Below are positions 1 to 13,450 of a DNA stretch of 64,000 nucleotides, one piece after another. The DNA is taken from assembly GCA_948099385.1 (NCBI GenBank), contig CANUEZ040000028.1, positions 3,720,001 to 3,784,000 on the forward strand, read 5' to 3'. This DNA is from Fasciola hepatica (Eukaryota; Platyhelminthes; Trematoda; Plagiorchiida; Fasciolidae). A program made the position numbers and the translations under genes. The notes under the pieces are model-generated. The model saw only the letters and a program-made list of their open reading frames with translations, had not been told where the DNA came from and made no database searches. Each line of letters starts with the position of its first letter. The first letter of the stretch is position 1.

Positions 1-3000
1 TAGTGAGAGCTGTAATCTGCAGGAAGGTCATGAACGTTGTTGCCACTTTAGGCAAACCAGACTTAAATCGCTGGAAGAACAGATGAGGACCGCGATCCAT
101 CAAGCAAAATGATGTATGATGGTTAGATTCACCGACTGGTGTCGGTCAAAAGGTCATCATCGTGCTCTTTGGGAATTTAAGATCCGGGTTCAGCTTTCTC
201 CACCGCTAAATGCCTCCCCATTAACATCCTCCCATTGGCCGCGACCCCATTCCAGAAAAGTTTTACTTTGTCGTATAATGAATGAAGGAATTATAAGAAT
301 ACGTATATAAGGAGAAAATGGAACAAAGCAAAATTTACAGTTTCTCCTCTAATAAACCGTCAAAGCTTTACGTGTGTTTTTTGAATTTTGGGGACGGATT
401 AGACTGACCGATTTTGGTTTTTTACCATTGCTTCCAATTACCTTATACAGTTAGTCCGACTGGTCCATCTCGTTTGAACCTCGGAACAGACAGGTTCTTT
501 TTTCGCCCAACAAACCGTTTAACTTCCGGAGGGATAGCATTTACAAACGAAGATGGATACTTTGTTACAATTGGTTTATGAAGATTCAAAGCGACCGTGA
601 TTTGTTCGAAGTTGGGTCCTTGGAGGCTTGAGGTCACTTGGATGGATAGCCTTGTTTCCTCGTAAGAATAGGAATGGTCTGCACTTAGTGACCAGACCTT
701 TGACAAATTACGTCATGGGTTTTTAGAGTGGATTACCACGGACGTGATTTTTCGCGGACTAGGATAAGCGAACTGTTGATTTCCACATTGTCACGGATAG
801 TATTTGTCCTCGTGGATCTAAGGAAGACTAAGGTCTATGGTGCAGTGGCGAATGAAAGCTACGCGCCAGAAACCCTACCTACATAAAACACACTTCAAAT
901 GACTTTCGATGGCGTTCTTAGTCGTAAGCCGAGAGGCTAAAACCCACTGGGATTCAATGTTAAAGTTCCTCCCCTGTTTCAACTACAACAGAAAACCCAA
1001 CGTCAGCTTGTGTTTCGTTTAGAATGGTTGGCCTTATGAAATGATGGTTCTTGTCTCAAAAAAGGTTCGACGACAAACGTCTACTCACTCCTTTGCGATT
1101 TTGCGTTCAAAATTCCATGGTAATTGCGCAGCATATGATCCAATAGAAGAGAAGGAAGTCGGCAGAATATGATCCGTTAGCTCAAGTACATCCGCTTTTG
1201 ATTGACAGCATTTTAGGTTTATACGCACTAGTTGTACGATGCTGCGGCTGCGGCTGCGTTAAGATTAGGAATTTGCTATCATTGATGAGATGATCAGAAA
1301 AACCAAAACTCCTCGCTGTTGGTTCATAGTTTCCAGAAGTAACACAGTACTCGGCCGCGGCCTATTTGCAGGTGTTGTATGATAAATAAAGTAAGGTAAA
1401 ATAGATTTAGAGATGAAGTTGAACTTTTCATTAAAATTCCCAGGTGGTCTGGAATGGTTTCTTGGCTATCGGAAGTATCTCAAAATAACAAATAAATATT
1501 TAGGACGACTAAGTCGTTGTGATTTTTTAATGTACACTTCCATATCGCTATTAGGAGCACGGGGAGTTCGCTACTTATTAGATGTTTCTGGTGATAAAAT
1601 AACAAAACCGTGAAAAGTAGTCGTTTTTTAAAAGAAACAAATTTCCCCTTGTCCGAGGAGTGCAGCGATTTAATGAATTCGGTGTGATAAAAGTGGCTCA
1701 TTACATTCGTTCACTTCATGCAACTTGTTTGAAAAACATTGTTTGATGCCACGACTATGTTCATACGGCTGGCTTAGTCACATATGTGAGTGCAGGTGTG
1801 TTGGTTGATCAGCTTGGCACGTCGCGTTCAACTCGGTTAGTGGTTTGACTTCAGGGGGGTCTTTGCGACTCCCTGACGTACGATGACTGCTAGTCACGCG
1901 AGTTTTTCTTCAGAAATAAACTCAAGCGAAAGCTTTAAGTTAATTCAGTATTCGTAATTAGCATTTACTACAATGGTAGTTTTATAAACTGTTCTTTGGA
2001 TCGAGATGGCCTCCGGGAAGGGATCATTATTGATGAGTTTGGTATTTTAAGCTGGTTATCTTCTGGTGTAGAATATTTGAGTGTAAACGTATGAAGAAAT
2101 TAGTTTTATGACCGTTTGTTTAGTTGGAAATCGGTAATTATTATCTGGTCAGCTGTTAACAAGACAAAACCCGTGTATTCTTGAGGTATTTTAAGAGCAA
2201 AGATAAGCGAGAGCTTCAAAAATCTGATGACTCACGATAGTGTCGTACGGCACACCCAGGCGAACATTATGTAAAATAGGGAAATTGTTTCTAAAAACGC
2301 CGAATACCCATCCATGACTCCGGAATATACCTGAAAATGCTGAAAAAAGTTGAAAAGTCTCCGAAGAGTACTTTGCTTCAGGTAGAAAGTCCTGTTAAGC
2401 AGCCATTTCAGTAAACCGCGTGCAGCTCGTTAAACTCAGCAAAAATACCTAAAAATTATTCCTGATGAGCTAAAAAATAATTTGGAATTCCAACCACTAC
2501 GGAAATCTGTTTTCCAGCTGAAGAAAGCAGTCAGATTGTTTACATTAAGTAAAACATTTCCTAATTGCCATGATGTTCTGATAGCTGAGCTTGGCGTTTA
2601 GATCGCAAACGTTTCACCACCAACCGAGGTGACATCATAAGTGCATGTGCTTAATTAACGTCAGTTGGCGAAATTTAAGTGTTGACCGTAAGACACTACC
2701 GCTGGCTCACTGATCTCATGCAGTGCGGCTGAAGTTGGATGGATACTGGACTTAAAACTGTTCTTTTTCAACATGAGATTAGAGAGCGAATACTACTCCA
2801 TGGTGTGGCTCGATGCATATCCGGACCAGTTGTACCGCATCTCGTCAGGCACATAATACGATCAAAATAAACTTACAGTGGAATAATAAATTTTGTTTTG
2901 AGTTTGTAGATACTATAGCGTGCAAGGATCAATGTTTCTGTGCGTGGAGTTACTTGTGTTCGATCTGAAGCAGCAAAAAAAGAAAACTCCATGAGCGCCA

Positions 3001-4860
3001 TGGCTCAATAAGTGCATGACTGGGATCCTACAATTATTTCCCGCGAACTCCAGTTTGGCTACCAACAGCCAGCTCGCTACAATACCTGTACAATTCTCTC
3101 TTTTTCATGTTTTACGACGTCCCTTGGTGCAGCGCTTCTTTCTTGTACTCACGTTTCAATGTATACAATCAACCCACACGTTCTTGAACGCAGGCACTCA
3201 ATACCGCGTAAAACAAAAGGCTCTTAATACACCACTCTTTCTGGAGCAACCTAGCTTTCTGATTAGAAGTGTTACAGAATTAATCCAGCTAATGATCTAC
3301 CGGAGATCAATGAATTTCGAAGCTTTTACGGCTGCCTTCAGCACCCTTCTGTACGCCATCCCTTTCAATTTGGCAAATTGTTATCAAGTCCTGGGAACTG
3401 AACACACTGATTGACTTTGGACTTCTGGTACTCAGGTTTCTACTGCGAGAACTATGAACGGTTGCGAGTTCGTTTTATACCATTAGTTTCATCTTTATTT
3501 CTATTGCATGTACATTTGCTATCTACTCGTTTGAACACGCCTCTCTGCCTGTTTTCGTTTGCCAGTGCCATCTGAGGTTGTTTTGATACTGATCCAGAGT
3601 ACCCTAGAGACTCTCCAGTGCACTACAAGTCGTTGTGGTACTTCCCGATACCTAGAACGCCTAAGGAGGATGTCTTTCCAAATCCTCTTGACCAAATTTC
3701 GTTTATGATTTTGAATATGGGCATGGAGCAGAACGCATTGAATGAACAATGAGACAGTTAAGTAAACGTGTTACTGAACGTTCATAATTGGATGTTGGTC
3801 ACAGTCATCAAATGAGGCTGTGTAGATCATAGGTCGCATAGGAACCTTAGACCATCACTAGCTAGGCTTCCCTTAACAAAACTTGCAAGGCTGATTATGT
3901 CAAGTCATCTGCGATATTCTACATCAACCTTATGTTGTGATTTTCCAAAACGAGGGTGATCAAGAAATGGCACCCATCCTGTGCCATCAAAAGAGCTCTG
4001 CGGTGTTCCCTAGTTATACTGGTTGACCTCAGTGAAAAGAATGTAGTCTGACCAAAATTGGCGGGGTCACCCCATTCCAGTGGAATTCCACTTTTTACTT
4101 CTGAGAACACTTTCAGCAGTCAAAGTGCGTAGTAGACACCAATGTTTGGAAGGAAAAATCTTGTGTAGGGTACGCTCGGTCTGATCAGTTACAGCATTGT
4201 TTACTAATTTTAATTGTCACAACTATGATTTATGTCCCTCATATGGACAAAGAAGTGTAGCAAGACGTCCATACCGTCTCCATGGTTACAGGGCTTTACC
4301 CATTTGGCTGTTATCATAACTGATTAAGTTGCAAACTGCATTAGAATTGGGAGCCAACAGGAAGCCTATTGCTTCATCCATAATTGAATGAGTCACATTT
4401 TTGCCTGGAGATGTAGGAAAAAAATTAGATTTTCGTTCTCGTCCACATATTCACGGATTCTACTCTTCGAACCGCGTGACAAAAGATCACTTTTCAACGA
4501 AGCATCTAATAATGTGAAGTTGAAACATGTGCAATGAGAGTAAATTATTCGTTGTTACTTTGTTTTGTATTTCTTCTTAAAAGCGAATCAGGACTGCAGC
4601 ACTTTATCAGGAATTCCAAATTGCCATTCTATGGGACTACGCATCCAGTTTGCCGGAGAGCTTTGTTAGATCCACCAGGCGCAAATCGCTTGGTTATTCA
4701 GATTTTCTCTGCATACTCATTGCAGGGGCTTCGCTCCATTGATCGTGCACCTAGTTTAATGACATGGCTTGCCGGCAATTTTCGGGACGTATCCAGACCC
4801 CAGATCTGTGAACAGGCCGTCCATACTCTACCTCTGGCTTACGTGAAGATGCTGCGTATG
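1..4860. other. Stretch without a supported gene
   Basis: I see no recognisable coding region, RNA gene or repeat here. The longest open frame is 132 codons (3016-3414, plus strand, ATG start); its product has no motif I know and no convincing splice sites. A minus-strand frame at 443-706 reads in a protein-like way (hydrophilic, ending in a basic patch) but I cannot place it in a family. Both lengths are within what chance gives in a region this size. Confidence 0.5.
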
Positions 4861-4865
4861 GGGGT

Positions 4866-5060
4866 ACGTGTTACTCAGCGTTGGCGGACAGCCAAGTCAC
4901 ATCGATAGTCTACACTGGTGCAATACCAAGCCGAAGGCTTGAGATAATGGAATCTCGGGTGACAGGACAGCCGATTGGTGGAGTCGATCGATTGATGAAG
5001 GATGAATTTTGTCTGCGCTGTTTAAGCCTCAAGGCGTGGTCGCCCACACCAGTCGAGCCA
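4866..5060 (+). repeat. Dispersed repeat, copy 1 (about 195 bp)
   Basis: This segment aligns, as reverse complement, with 8733-8940. Shared blocks include the core CAGCTGTCCTGTCACCCGA (one mismatch between copies), the block CTCAAGCCTTNGGCTTGGTA, the block GGCTTAAACG/AGC and the block GACTGGTGTGGG, in the same order and at similar spacing. The copies differ by many substitutions, so they are old. No coding capacity or terminal structure identifies the family; it could be a SINE-like element or part of a larger transposon. The 124-codon frame at 4534-4908 runs into it and is probably not a gene. Confidence 0.75.
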
Positions 5061-5075
5061 ATGCGTTGTGTGTAA

Positions 5076-5706
5076 CGGACGGACACTTGGGACAACGTCA
5101 ATAGAACGAGATGATTGGATGGCAAAATAATTCTCACATTCGAGTTTGTGGGACGGCACAGGGCTGTGCTTTCGCTCTTTTTTCCACTTTTGCTAGCGGC
5201 TTCCCTAGACCCTCGCAGCTATTGGTCAGGCTGTGCACGAATACACTGAACCATAATTATAGATCATGAAATAAGCAGAGCAAATCACACGGGCAGCAGA
5301 TCGGCTCACGCACTATGGTTTTCACGAGTACAAGAGGTGAGTGTTGCATTGAAAGAAAGGCGCCAGTGTGCCCTTCACAATCATTACACTAATTTATTGA
5401 TCGAGATTGTTGTTTGCGTGTTCGCCACGAACAAGAATAAATGAAACCAACTCTGAAGTACGAACCAGTTGAGATGTTGCGAAATGATTACCGGTATAAA
5501 TCCTGTCGATCTGCTCACGAGTATGCGTGTGTTTAAGAAACGAACCTCCCTTTTCGTCTGCTGGGATGGTACTTACTGAAATTCTGTTCACCAGTTGCTC
5601 CTTGAGACGGCTTATTGCGAGAAAGTTTGTAGGCCGGAACGTTTGTACTCATTAATTTGATGTCTCCGGCCTTTCCTCAAGGAAAATGATACAGCGAGCT
5701 CCTTCG

Positions 5707-5778
<72 letters not shown>

Positions 5779-8020
5779 CCGACAAAAAGTGTATACAATC
5801 ACATACAAGTTTAGAAAATAGTTTTTTTTTCGAAGTTCGTGGAAGTCCGTGATCGAACAACGGTGCGACCAAACAGAAGGAAAAGACGTACGAGGACTGA
5901 TCTTCTTTAGACGCGAATTTGGAAACTCACAGAATGAGTCCAGTCAGATGAGCAACTGCCTGTATGGCTTTCTTCATTTCGTGGTGGACACTGGGGGCTT
6001 CCTACTTGCATTTGGTATGCTCTAGATAATCACTCTCTAACGGCACCCATCTTAAAAGCTATAACTTGCTTATACAGGCGATCATATGAGTGGAGAATAC
6101 CCCCTCAAATTAGTCATCAAAGTTTATCAGAATGCGTGCGAAGCGATTCACCAACAAAGCTCGACAGAAAATGAAACACGGTTTCACTTGGCAGCCCATT
6201 GCTTTATTCTCATGAGCTATCAGTAAAGTCGCTCCAACTGCCTTGGAGCAGGATCTACACTGGCCCCCAAAAAGATGCAGCAGATCTAGTGACTTAATGA
6301 AGTAACCGGACAAAGTCGTATCTGAGCCTGTGACTTCGGTCGACCTCATACTAATCCCTTCTGTTTTAATCTTGAATGCTACAATATGACTCCATTGTGT
6401 CCTAACCAGTGGGAAGGTAAGTGCTCTCTGAACCAGCCATAATACTGATTCTTGAATGATGCACAAATACGTCTGTATTGGCAGAAGACTATTTTTCCGA
6501 AAAGGGAATTCCCGTTGCTATTTCATTCACATGGTAAATGATGTATACCGAGAATCACACCCACAAAAAGGTGTTGTTGCACCACGCTAGAAATACGCTT
6601 CAAGTTTAAATGGATTTCAGATGAATAGTACAGTTGTCGACGAAGAGGAAGAAACCATTTCTTTCTGAAAAATGTTTGAATAATTCGGATTCCGGACAAG
6701 TCATATACGCATTTTACTATCGTTGTAAGTGGGATTTGTTTGCCAGCGGTCTGTCTTCATCCATTATTTGTTTGCATTGTTTACGAGACTAGGCACAACT
6801 GTTGCATTTACGAAGGCAGAATCTACGTATACGCCACACTAAAAACCTAAACGTTTCCCATTAGGAACTCATAGGTTGACTGCAGAACAACGTGAAATAC
6901 TCCTACACATATTTTGACTGAAACTCATTGTGACTGTTTGCGCGTTTCTGTACACAAAACCTGACTGCTTCACTATAAACGTGAAACAAATAATTTAGTC
7001 AAACAAACAGCGACTGGCGGTGGAACTCACGAGCCATATGGAGTTTGTTTGCTCAGCGATAACAAAAGTTTTACGGACGGTCGGGAAAGATGAACCCCGA
7101 TTAATCTGTGATTGAGTAAATTAAAAAAAAACCGCACTGTACTTTTGTACGCTGCTTTTTGATTTTTCTAGTATTATCGTCGGCCTGCACTGATTTTCTC
7201 AAACTGATGGCTGAAGGGACTTTTGTGAATATGAGGTACGATGATAAATAGCATGCGACAGCTGGATTGTTTCACTGGGCAGGATAATTTAGTAAACTTC
7301 TCCAATGGTTAGCTCGTCTGATGCAAGTGTAAGCTGATCGTGTGACGACAAAAACTGCTGTTTGTTTCTTCTCGAGAATAGCATTCTCATAGGGTTGTGA
7401 CAGAAAACTACATTCGATGGTAAAATGGCAGTCTCAAATGTTGATATTCAACGCCATTAATAGTAAGAAACAATTATTGACAAGTGCCGTACATTATTCG
7501 TTTCGGTAAACAACAACACTTCGAATGCACTGTTAGCGAATATTCGTTTAAACACGAATTATAATTATTGATCTGAACTATTGCACCACTCTTAATGACC
7601 GCTTTAAAGATGAAATGTAACTTTTCACTATATGTTTGAGCATGGGTGCAGGGAAACCACCAAAACCCATAGCCTGGAAGACTCACTGCGAGGCTTGGAT
7701 TGGGGAATCACATGAGATGTGATAACGAGCCGGTCGATAGTGGATTGCTTTTTGCCACAAAAATACATGACCAAGTTCAAGTTCATTTCGTATGACCAAC
7801 ATTTTTAGTTCATTGAACCAGTTGAAAAATAATCCATATTCAGTGCTCGTTTTGCCACGTAAATATATCAAATTGTACGGGTGGGATAAACTGGGGCGAC
7901 GCAGTGCAAGTTATGGTAAAACCACATTTAACGACTTGAGTGATATGTGTGATACACGTTAAATGAAGTCTGTCCTACCATTTGGCATCATTTGGAGTTG
8001 TGTGGTACTATTGGTTTGAT
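5076..8020. other. Stretch without a supported gene
   Basis: Apart from the TA microsatellite inside it, I find nothing I can support. A 118-codon minus-strand frame at 6110-6466 has no recognisable domain and no clear splice sites. Short frames around 7474-7871 (minus) are likewise unassigned. Confidence 0.5.
5709..5775. repeat. (TA)n microsatellite, about 33 units
   Basis: An uninterrupted run of TA dinucleotides. It lies inside a minus-strand open frame (5612-5872) only because alternating TA reads as Tyr-Ile without stops, so that frame should not be taken as a gene. Perfect runs of this length are usually young and polymorphic. Confidence 0.95.
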
Positions 8021-8021
8021 C

Positions 8022-8498
8022 ATGAACGGCGACTGCAGACCTGATGCTCTGAAAAATGATTTACAAACGAACGAACGAACAGGATTCTTCAAACAAATCA
8101 TGATTCAATCGAAACTAAAATATCTCTTCGAAATGCACTTCCAAGACCCTGTTGTGAGGTCTAAATGTTTATCACGTATCAACGGGACTACTTATCTCTG
8201 TGTTAAAACTGCTCCCCATTATGACACGTCAGGCTCAGAAAAATATATACTGCTTACGCCTACAGATAAGAAAACTATTTCAAAACCCGGAGTCCATCAT
8301 GTGTTCACCGGATGTCGCTTTAGTCTCTGGTCTTGGCGTGCCAATCAGCTCTATTTTTTGCTCCTAGAGGCTCCTGCGGATTGCGGTCACATTCTGGAAG
8401 ACTTTTACACAGGTGAACCGAACCATACACATAGTAGGTGGGACCTCCCGGCTGTGCAATGGCAACATGAGTCGACTATACGAATTCTGCTTTGGTAA
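8022..8498 (+). other. Unassigned 158-codon open frame
   Basis: From the first ATG this frame runs 158 codons without a stop, which is longer than most chance frames in this window. The product is hydrophilic with a short aromatic, hydrophobic patch (around residues 104-118, including WSWRANQLYFLLLEAP) and no signal peptide or catalytic motif that I recognise. There is no good splice acceptor at its start and no polyadenylation signal close behind it. It might be a single exon, a relic of an unknown transposon, or chance. The nearby repeat copy at 8733 favours a transposon-rich setting. Confidence 0.15.
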
Positions 8499-8732
8499 AA
8501 TTAGCGAAGGTTTTATCACTTTCTGGTGGCTACATTGGGGATATTGACATAAAAGCGCACCCGAACCAGGACTACATTGTATTTTACGACTAGCTAAATG
8601 GTCTCGCTTAAAGTCGTACCGGTAACTGGAGAGCGAAGAAATCGCCGCCCTCGGACCGTTGTGTTTATTAGTGCAAAACAATAAACAAATAGGATGCTGG
8701 TTCATGTACCCAATCATTGCATTCTACTTATT

Positions 8733-8940
8733 GGTTAGACTGGTGTGGGTAACCCAGCCTTGGGGCTTAAACGTCGCTGACATGATGCAACCCTCATTCT
8801 AACGATCCACTCCACTAATCAGCTGTCCTGTCACCCGAATTTCCGTTGTCTCAAGCCTTGGGCTTGGTACCGTACATGTGCTGACTGGTGTCGTGACTAG
8901 GGTGATCTTCGATAATGCATCAGCCCGTACCCTCATAGAC
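8733..8940 (-). repeat. Dispersed repeat, copy 2 (about 205 bp)
   Basis: Reverse-complement partner of the repeat at 4866-5060, with the same ordered conserved blocks. The pair sits about 3.7 kb apart in opposite orientation. The 74-codon minus-strand frame at 8799-9023 reads through it, and the 4881-5075 plus-strand frame shares a short RVTGQ-GGVDR-like stretch. That shared stretch reflects nucleotide similarity and does not show a conserved protein. Confidence 0.75.
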
Positions 8941-9890
8941 CTTGGATGGTGGATATGAGAGTGCAAGGGACTGGTACGTCGCTCACTTTGTGAGAATTTC
9001 GTGGGTTGTCGGTTCATCTTCACTCAGTCTGTGATCAGGCCAGTTTGACCATTAAGCACTTCCAGCAGGGATTTTGATGGGTTCCGTTTACTTTTTTATA
9101 TTCATTTCCGTCTTTAGAGATTTAAAACTTACCATCACCCATTTTACACTGTTATTATTTACCATTCGCATTTGCACACAGGGTTTTCACTGTGCTTTCT
9201 TTAAAAATCTACGTGTCACTCCAGCTCCCGTGATTTTTTCTCTTGTACCCTTTTTGCTCTGCTGTAATTGATTAACATCAAATCCTCTATGCCTGAAATC
9301 TTGAGAGATGGCTAGCTTTCCTATTTTGGTGACAGGTATGGTTTGCCAAGCCATTACGTCTCACCATTTCATGCAACAACGTCTTGATCCGTTGTAATTT
9401 GTCAAAGGAATGATGGTCTAAAGCATGTTGAAAAGTAGCTTCATGTCACTGTTTTGATGCAAGACAATACGTTAACAACACGTCTCAGAGTGCATTTGGA
9501 TCGTTGGTCACATGTTAATTCATTTTGGAATTAGTAACTGAAGGGGTTTTGTGCAGTCTAAATTCACACCAGTGTGCATTGATGATATGCATTTTTCGAA
9601 AGATGACGACAGACGTTTCTCGATATTAAATCTTGTCAGTCGTCAGTTCCTGTTTCCTCACATTTGTTGGGTTCATTTTGTGTACGGATAGTCAAAGTTG
9701 ACAAAACATTGTTATACAATTGTTTATAGACTCAAGATGATATATACTTGTGGGCTCCACACAGCCTAATCAAATAATAGCATTTTAAGCATGGAGTTGG
9801 TTTTAAAGAAAAATTCATTGTTTCCGCATGTTAATCCAATATACTTATCACAGTTTCACCATTTTCATGACTACATTTACCTCGTGAAGT

Positions 9891-9938
9891 CACACACACA
9901 CATGCACACACACACACACACACACACACCACACACCT
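9891..9938. repeat. (CA)n microsatellite, interrupted
   Basis: A CA run broken by one CATGCA unit near its start and one CC dinucleotide near its end. The interruptions suggest an older tract than the TA run at 5.7 kb. Confidence 0.9.
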
Positions 9939-10173
9939 TAGTGCAGGAAATTGAGGGCAACTGTTCCAGTAATATTGACAGTGTCAGATGCAGCAAAAGG
10001 AAGGATGGAAATGTAATGAAGGGAAATAAACAAAGCAAAACTGCTTCGACTTGCCAGGAATCGAACGTGCGCGCTTGTTTATTTTTGTGCTTGCGTTTCT
10101 ATGGATTTACAAATGCTTATGGTGGCAGATTCAGGATAGTGGACATAATTATTTCCTAGAATATCCTCTCCTG

Positions 10174-10290
10174 TTCTCTCTCTCTCTCGCGTCTTCCCCT
10201 ATACACGACGTCACTGTGGCCGACCAACAGGTAGCCATACGCGAGCTCGTGTACGTACCCACTCGCGTGCGCACACACACACACACAGAC
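10174..10290. repeat. Short (CT)n and (CA)n tracts
   Basis: A CT run near 10176-10189 is followed, about 80 bp later, by a CA run near 10272-10286. The intervening segment is richer in CpG than its surroundings. No function is evident. Confidence 0.7.
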
Positions 10291-13085
10291 ATAGACAGAC
10301 GCGCAAAATTCTTCCTAATCGGTACACTCGAAAAATCTTCATCAATTTATCCATTCCATGTCAAGCATATAAACCTGTATGCATCTTGAAAGGATGAACA
10401 TCAGTTAGTTTGCTTGGGGAGTTAAAGCAATCAAAGAACAGGGACATATTTGCTGGTTTTCTGATGAAACTCACACAAGTGTGTGTATCCTTTTAGAGGT
10501 GCATCCATATGCATATGGCTTGACGTAGCACTGGCACCTGTTTATCTTGCCACGGCACAGATTCCACCTCAGTCCCGCCAGCTACGCAGTGCAGACCTTA
10601 TACTGTTTTCATGTGCCTTTACTCGTATATGCAGTCCACATCCTGGAATAAGAAGACCGATTTGTTTACGCAACGGCAATAAATATAGAACCGCAGAGTG
10701 AAGTTCAATCACTCAATGCACTCCGTGATGTGGGGATTGAGAGGGACTTGTGTATGAGAATAGGATCTCGGCTTTAAATCAAACTGAGACGAATCAACTA
10801 TACCTTGGCATCGAAATGACGTGATAGTCTCGCTGTCTCGCTCTCCCTCTCTCTCTCTTTGTTGCTGTTCCAATACCTCTCCTTCTGATTCACATTGGTC
10901 TCCGTCAGTTAAGATATTCTGTTACTGTTGGAACACATTTGCTTTTATTCTACCTGGTCGGTAACTCATTAAGTCCTTAATTTATGAAAGAATAGAGATA
11001 AAAGGTGGCGTGAAATGTTTCCTTAACACAGGTAACATTCTCCGAGCATTTGTGTCGTCTTTGATTTGATTTTTATTTCGTTAATTTTATGTGAGGCATT
11101 TCTCGATCCTTCATCAGAATAAAATGCATTCAGAAACTACGCTTTCTTGGATGGAAAATATTAAGCATTACCATCAAGCATTTGTTATGACGTCAAATTA
11201 TTTTCGTATGGAGTACCACCATTGCCACCATTGCAGACTTCAGCGAAACAACATGGCTTAAAACAATCTGGACAATGACACAGATGAATCCATTTAAAAT
11301 CAAATAAATTCACTCAGCCCTGTTTGAACAGAGCTTAGCGCAAGTACACCACGCTGAAAAATGTACTGACTGTTTGGAGTGAAAGGACATGATTCGTTGT
11401 CCGTGTGACTGATTTAAAACTCCGTACTGTTTTCTCACCCCACATTCAAAGGCAGAAGATCAAACCTTCATGCTTTCGTTCGGTCAAATTTTCTACGCCC
11501 ATGGAAAATACTGCGTGCATATGAGGTCACTGACTGAAATGACCCCAGAGATTTCAGCGGCGAAGTTCTGTGAAATCTAGGAGCTCACACGGTACAGATG
11601 TTCAAAGTTGATTTTTAGATAGTTTGCTACGACACAACAACGCTTGTCTCTCCATATCACCTTTGAATATTCAAACAAGTAGGTTCGATCTCGGGTTAGT
11701 ATGTTGCCGACTCTGAAACGCATACCTCTTTAACATCTGATCGTTTATTCCTTCCTGAAAATTGTATGGATCGGCTTCACAAAAGGAAAACTGAAAGCTA
11801 AAGATTAAAATCAAAAATCGTAAAAGTGACGAAATTATTGTGGAGTAACTATAAAATGCGTGCAACAAAGAGGTCGTTGGAAAATGGGTTGTTTGCCCAA
11901 ATGGATAGGCTGATACAAGATAATTTTATGAAGGGTTACTAGAAATTTTCCGTAGAATTGCAAATTTGTGTGTCCTATCGGCATTCACCGGCGATCTTTT
12001 GACGAAAGAAATTGGAATATCAAGATGATGTAAAATGTTATACTGGGTCACTGGTGCAACTAAACTAGATAAAATGTTCGATTGTAAGAAAATTCATATC
12101 CAAGGTAAGTTTATATAACATTCGGATTCTATTCCTAATCTGACACCGGGCAAAGCCATTCGTTCCATCGGAGCACGGGTAACTTTTAACGTATTTCCTA
12201 CTATAAGATGCTGCAGATGTCATCATAGCCGAAAGAGGCGGACACAACTAACCTGGTCTTCCTCACTTAATCTCCCATTTAGTTGTTTGTCTCGCTTCCA
12301 AGCCTGTTTATTTAGTTTCCCGTGGTAATTTTTATTGCATTTCCCTTTAAACGCCGAAAGTACTTGAAGAGCTAGTTATGAAACCAAAAACGTGGCGCGC
12401 TTAAGCCTATGAATCTGTCGCTAGGCAATCCAAATGTTCTGCAATTACCAATCTAAATATAAGGGTTCTTGGAGCAGTGTTGCAAAGGAACTTCTATGAG
12501 TTGTCATCTTCCCACGTGGTCATTTGCTGATTCGAGACTTCATAGGTACTGGATGATAGAGCTTCGTTAAATAGTTTTGAAAAGTAAAACTATTTCAGTG
12601 GGAACATTTTATTCACACTAGAAACCTATGGAAGAATAATGGTATACTAATGTACTTTTTAATCGGACGATGGTCTGTTTAATCGCCAGTGGGTCAAACG
12701 AAATTTCATCTAGCCGTTTCGCAACAAGTCGATTTAATACCAACCCATGGCTCGTGGCTATTCTTTCTTTAAAATTATGAATAGGGGCAAGCTTTTCTGT
12801 GAAAAACTTTTATCCTAAAGAAGAAAAGAGAGCTGTGTGTTTCATAAAGTTTTTCTTTGGTTGACTTTATTGCATGACTGAAAACCTAAAGGGGGCTGAA
12901 CAGTTTAGATTAAAGGGAAAAGAGCCTTTTTAATTTAAAAAACCTAGTCAGTTTTCTCTTTTATAACCATAGACCAAGGATTTTACTAAATACCCTTGTT
13001 GAAGAGAGTCCAGACAACCGTTTTAGTGGTCGATGCACCTAAGACATTTTAGATATCAAAACCTGTTTCGAAGGCAAGCCTTTCA

Positions 13086-13450
13086 TTCGATGATTCATTC
13101 TATAACCTTGGAAATGGGTGAGTTGAACGGATCAGCGGCCTTTCCGATTGGATAAAAGGTTGTGACGCCAACGCAGCGGGATAGGAATTATGGGTAGCAC
13201 CATTCCTGGGCACCTTGTGGATTTAGATTACCAAGTAAACGTGGATTTGGCATTCTAAATCGTTCATCGAGTACCACCCAACATCCGCTCACGGACACTG
13301 GCCATTGCAGAGGCGACCAGCATCCGTCTTTTCGCATCTTTCCACACGGAAAAATTAGCCTAAGCATTCTAATAACCGCGGCAGCAAGTGGAGCACACCC
13401 ACCTGAATGTCTCAGATCCGAACCCTGTGGCTGCCACGACTTAGTCGTAC
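13086..13450 (+). mobile_element. Penelope-like element fragment (family B), 3' end with inverted 5' piece
   Basis: The segment 13150-13450 aligns with 49540-49800, the GIY-YIG end of the Penelope-like copy in the 46-51 kb cluster. Shared blocks include CCATTC..GGGCA..TGGT/GGA (reading as a hydrophobic -HLVD- stretch) and GCCAC/T..GCAGAGNCGANNAGCATCCGT. Immediately upstream, 13086-13146 resembles 48808-48885, which is the inverted copy of the same family's 3' end (GATGATTCATTCT ... GAGTTGAA ... CCGATTGGA). So this small relic keeps the same inverted-3'-end-then-direct-3'-end arrangement as the larger copy. It has no intact reading frame. Confidence 0.6.

Larger units (their letters stand above)
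8960..13085. other. Stretch without a supported gene; simple repeats only
   Basis: Contains the CA and CT tracts listed separately. Open frames at 9791-10159 and 10051-10389 are driven partly by the CA tract. The sequence around 10.18-10.32 kb mixes CT runs, a CpG-containing patch and a second short CA run. I see no domain, tRNA or transposon remnant that I can name. Confidence 0.5.

Noticed and set aside
3016..3414. 132-codon plus-strand frame
   Set aside because: No domain, no splice signals, no codon pattern distinguishing it from chance; kept only as a note in the regional entry.
5612..5872. 86-codon minus-strand frame with a long Ile-Tyr repeat
   Set aside because: It is open only because it crosses the (TA)33 tract; the flanks show no gene signature.
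10046..10080. B-box-like motif on the minus strand (GTTCGATTCC)
   Set aside because: No T-stem pairing and no A box at the right distance.
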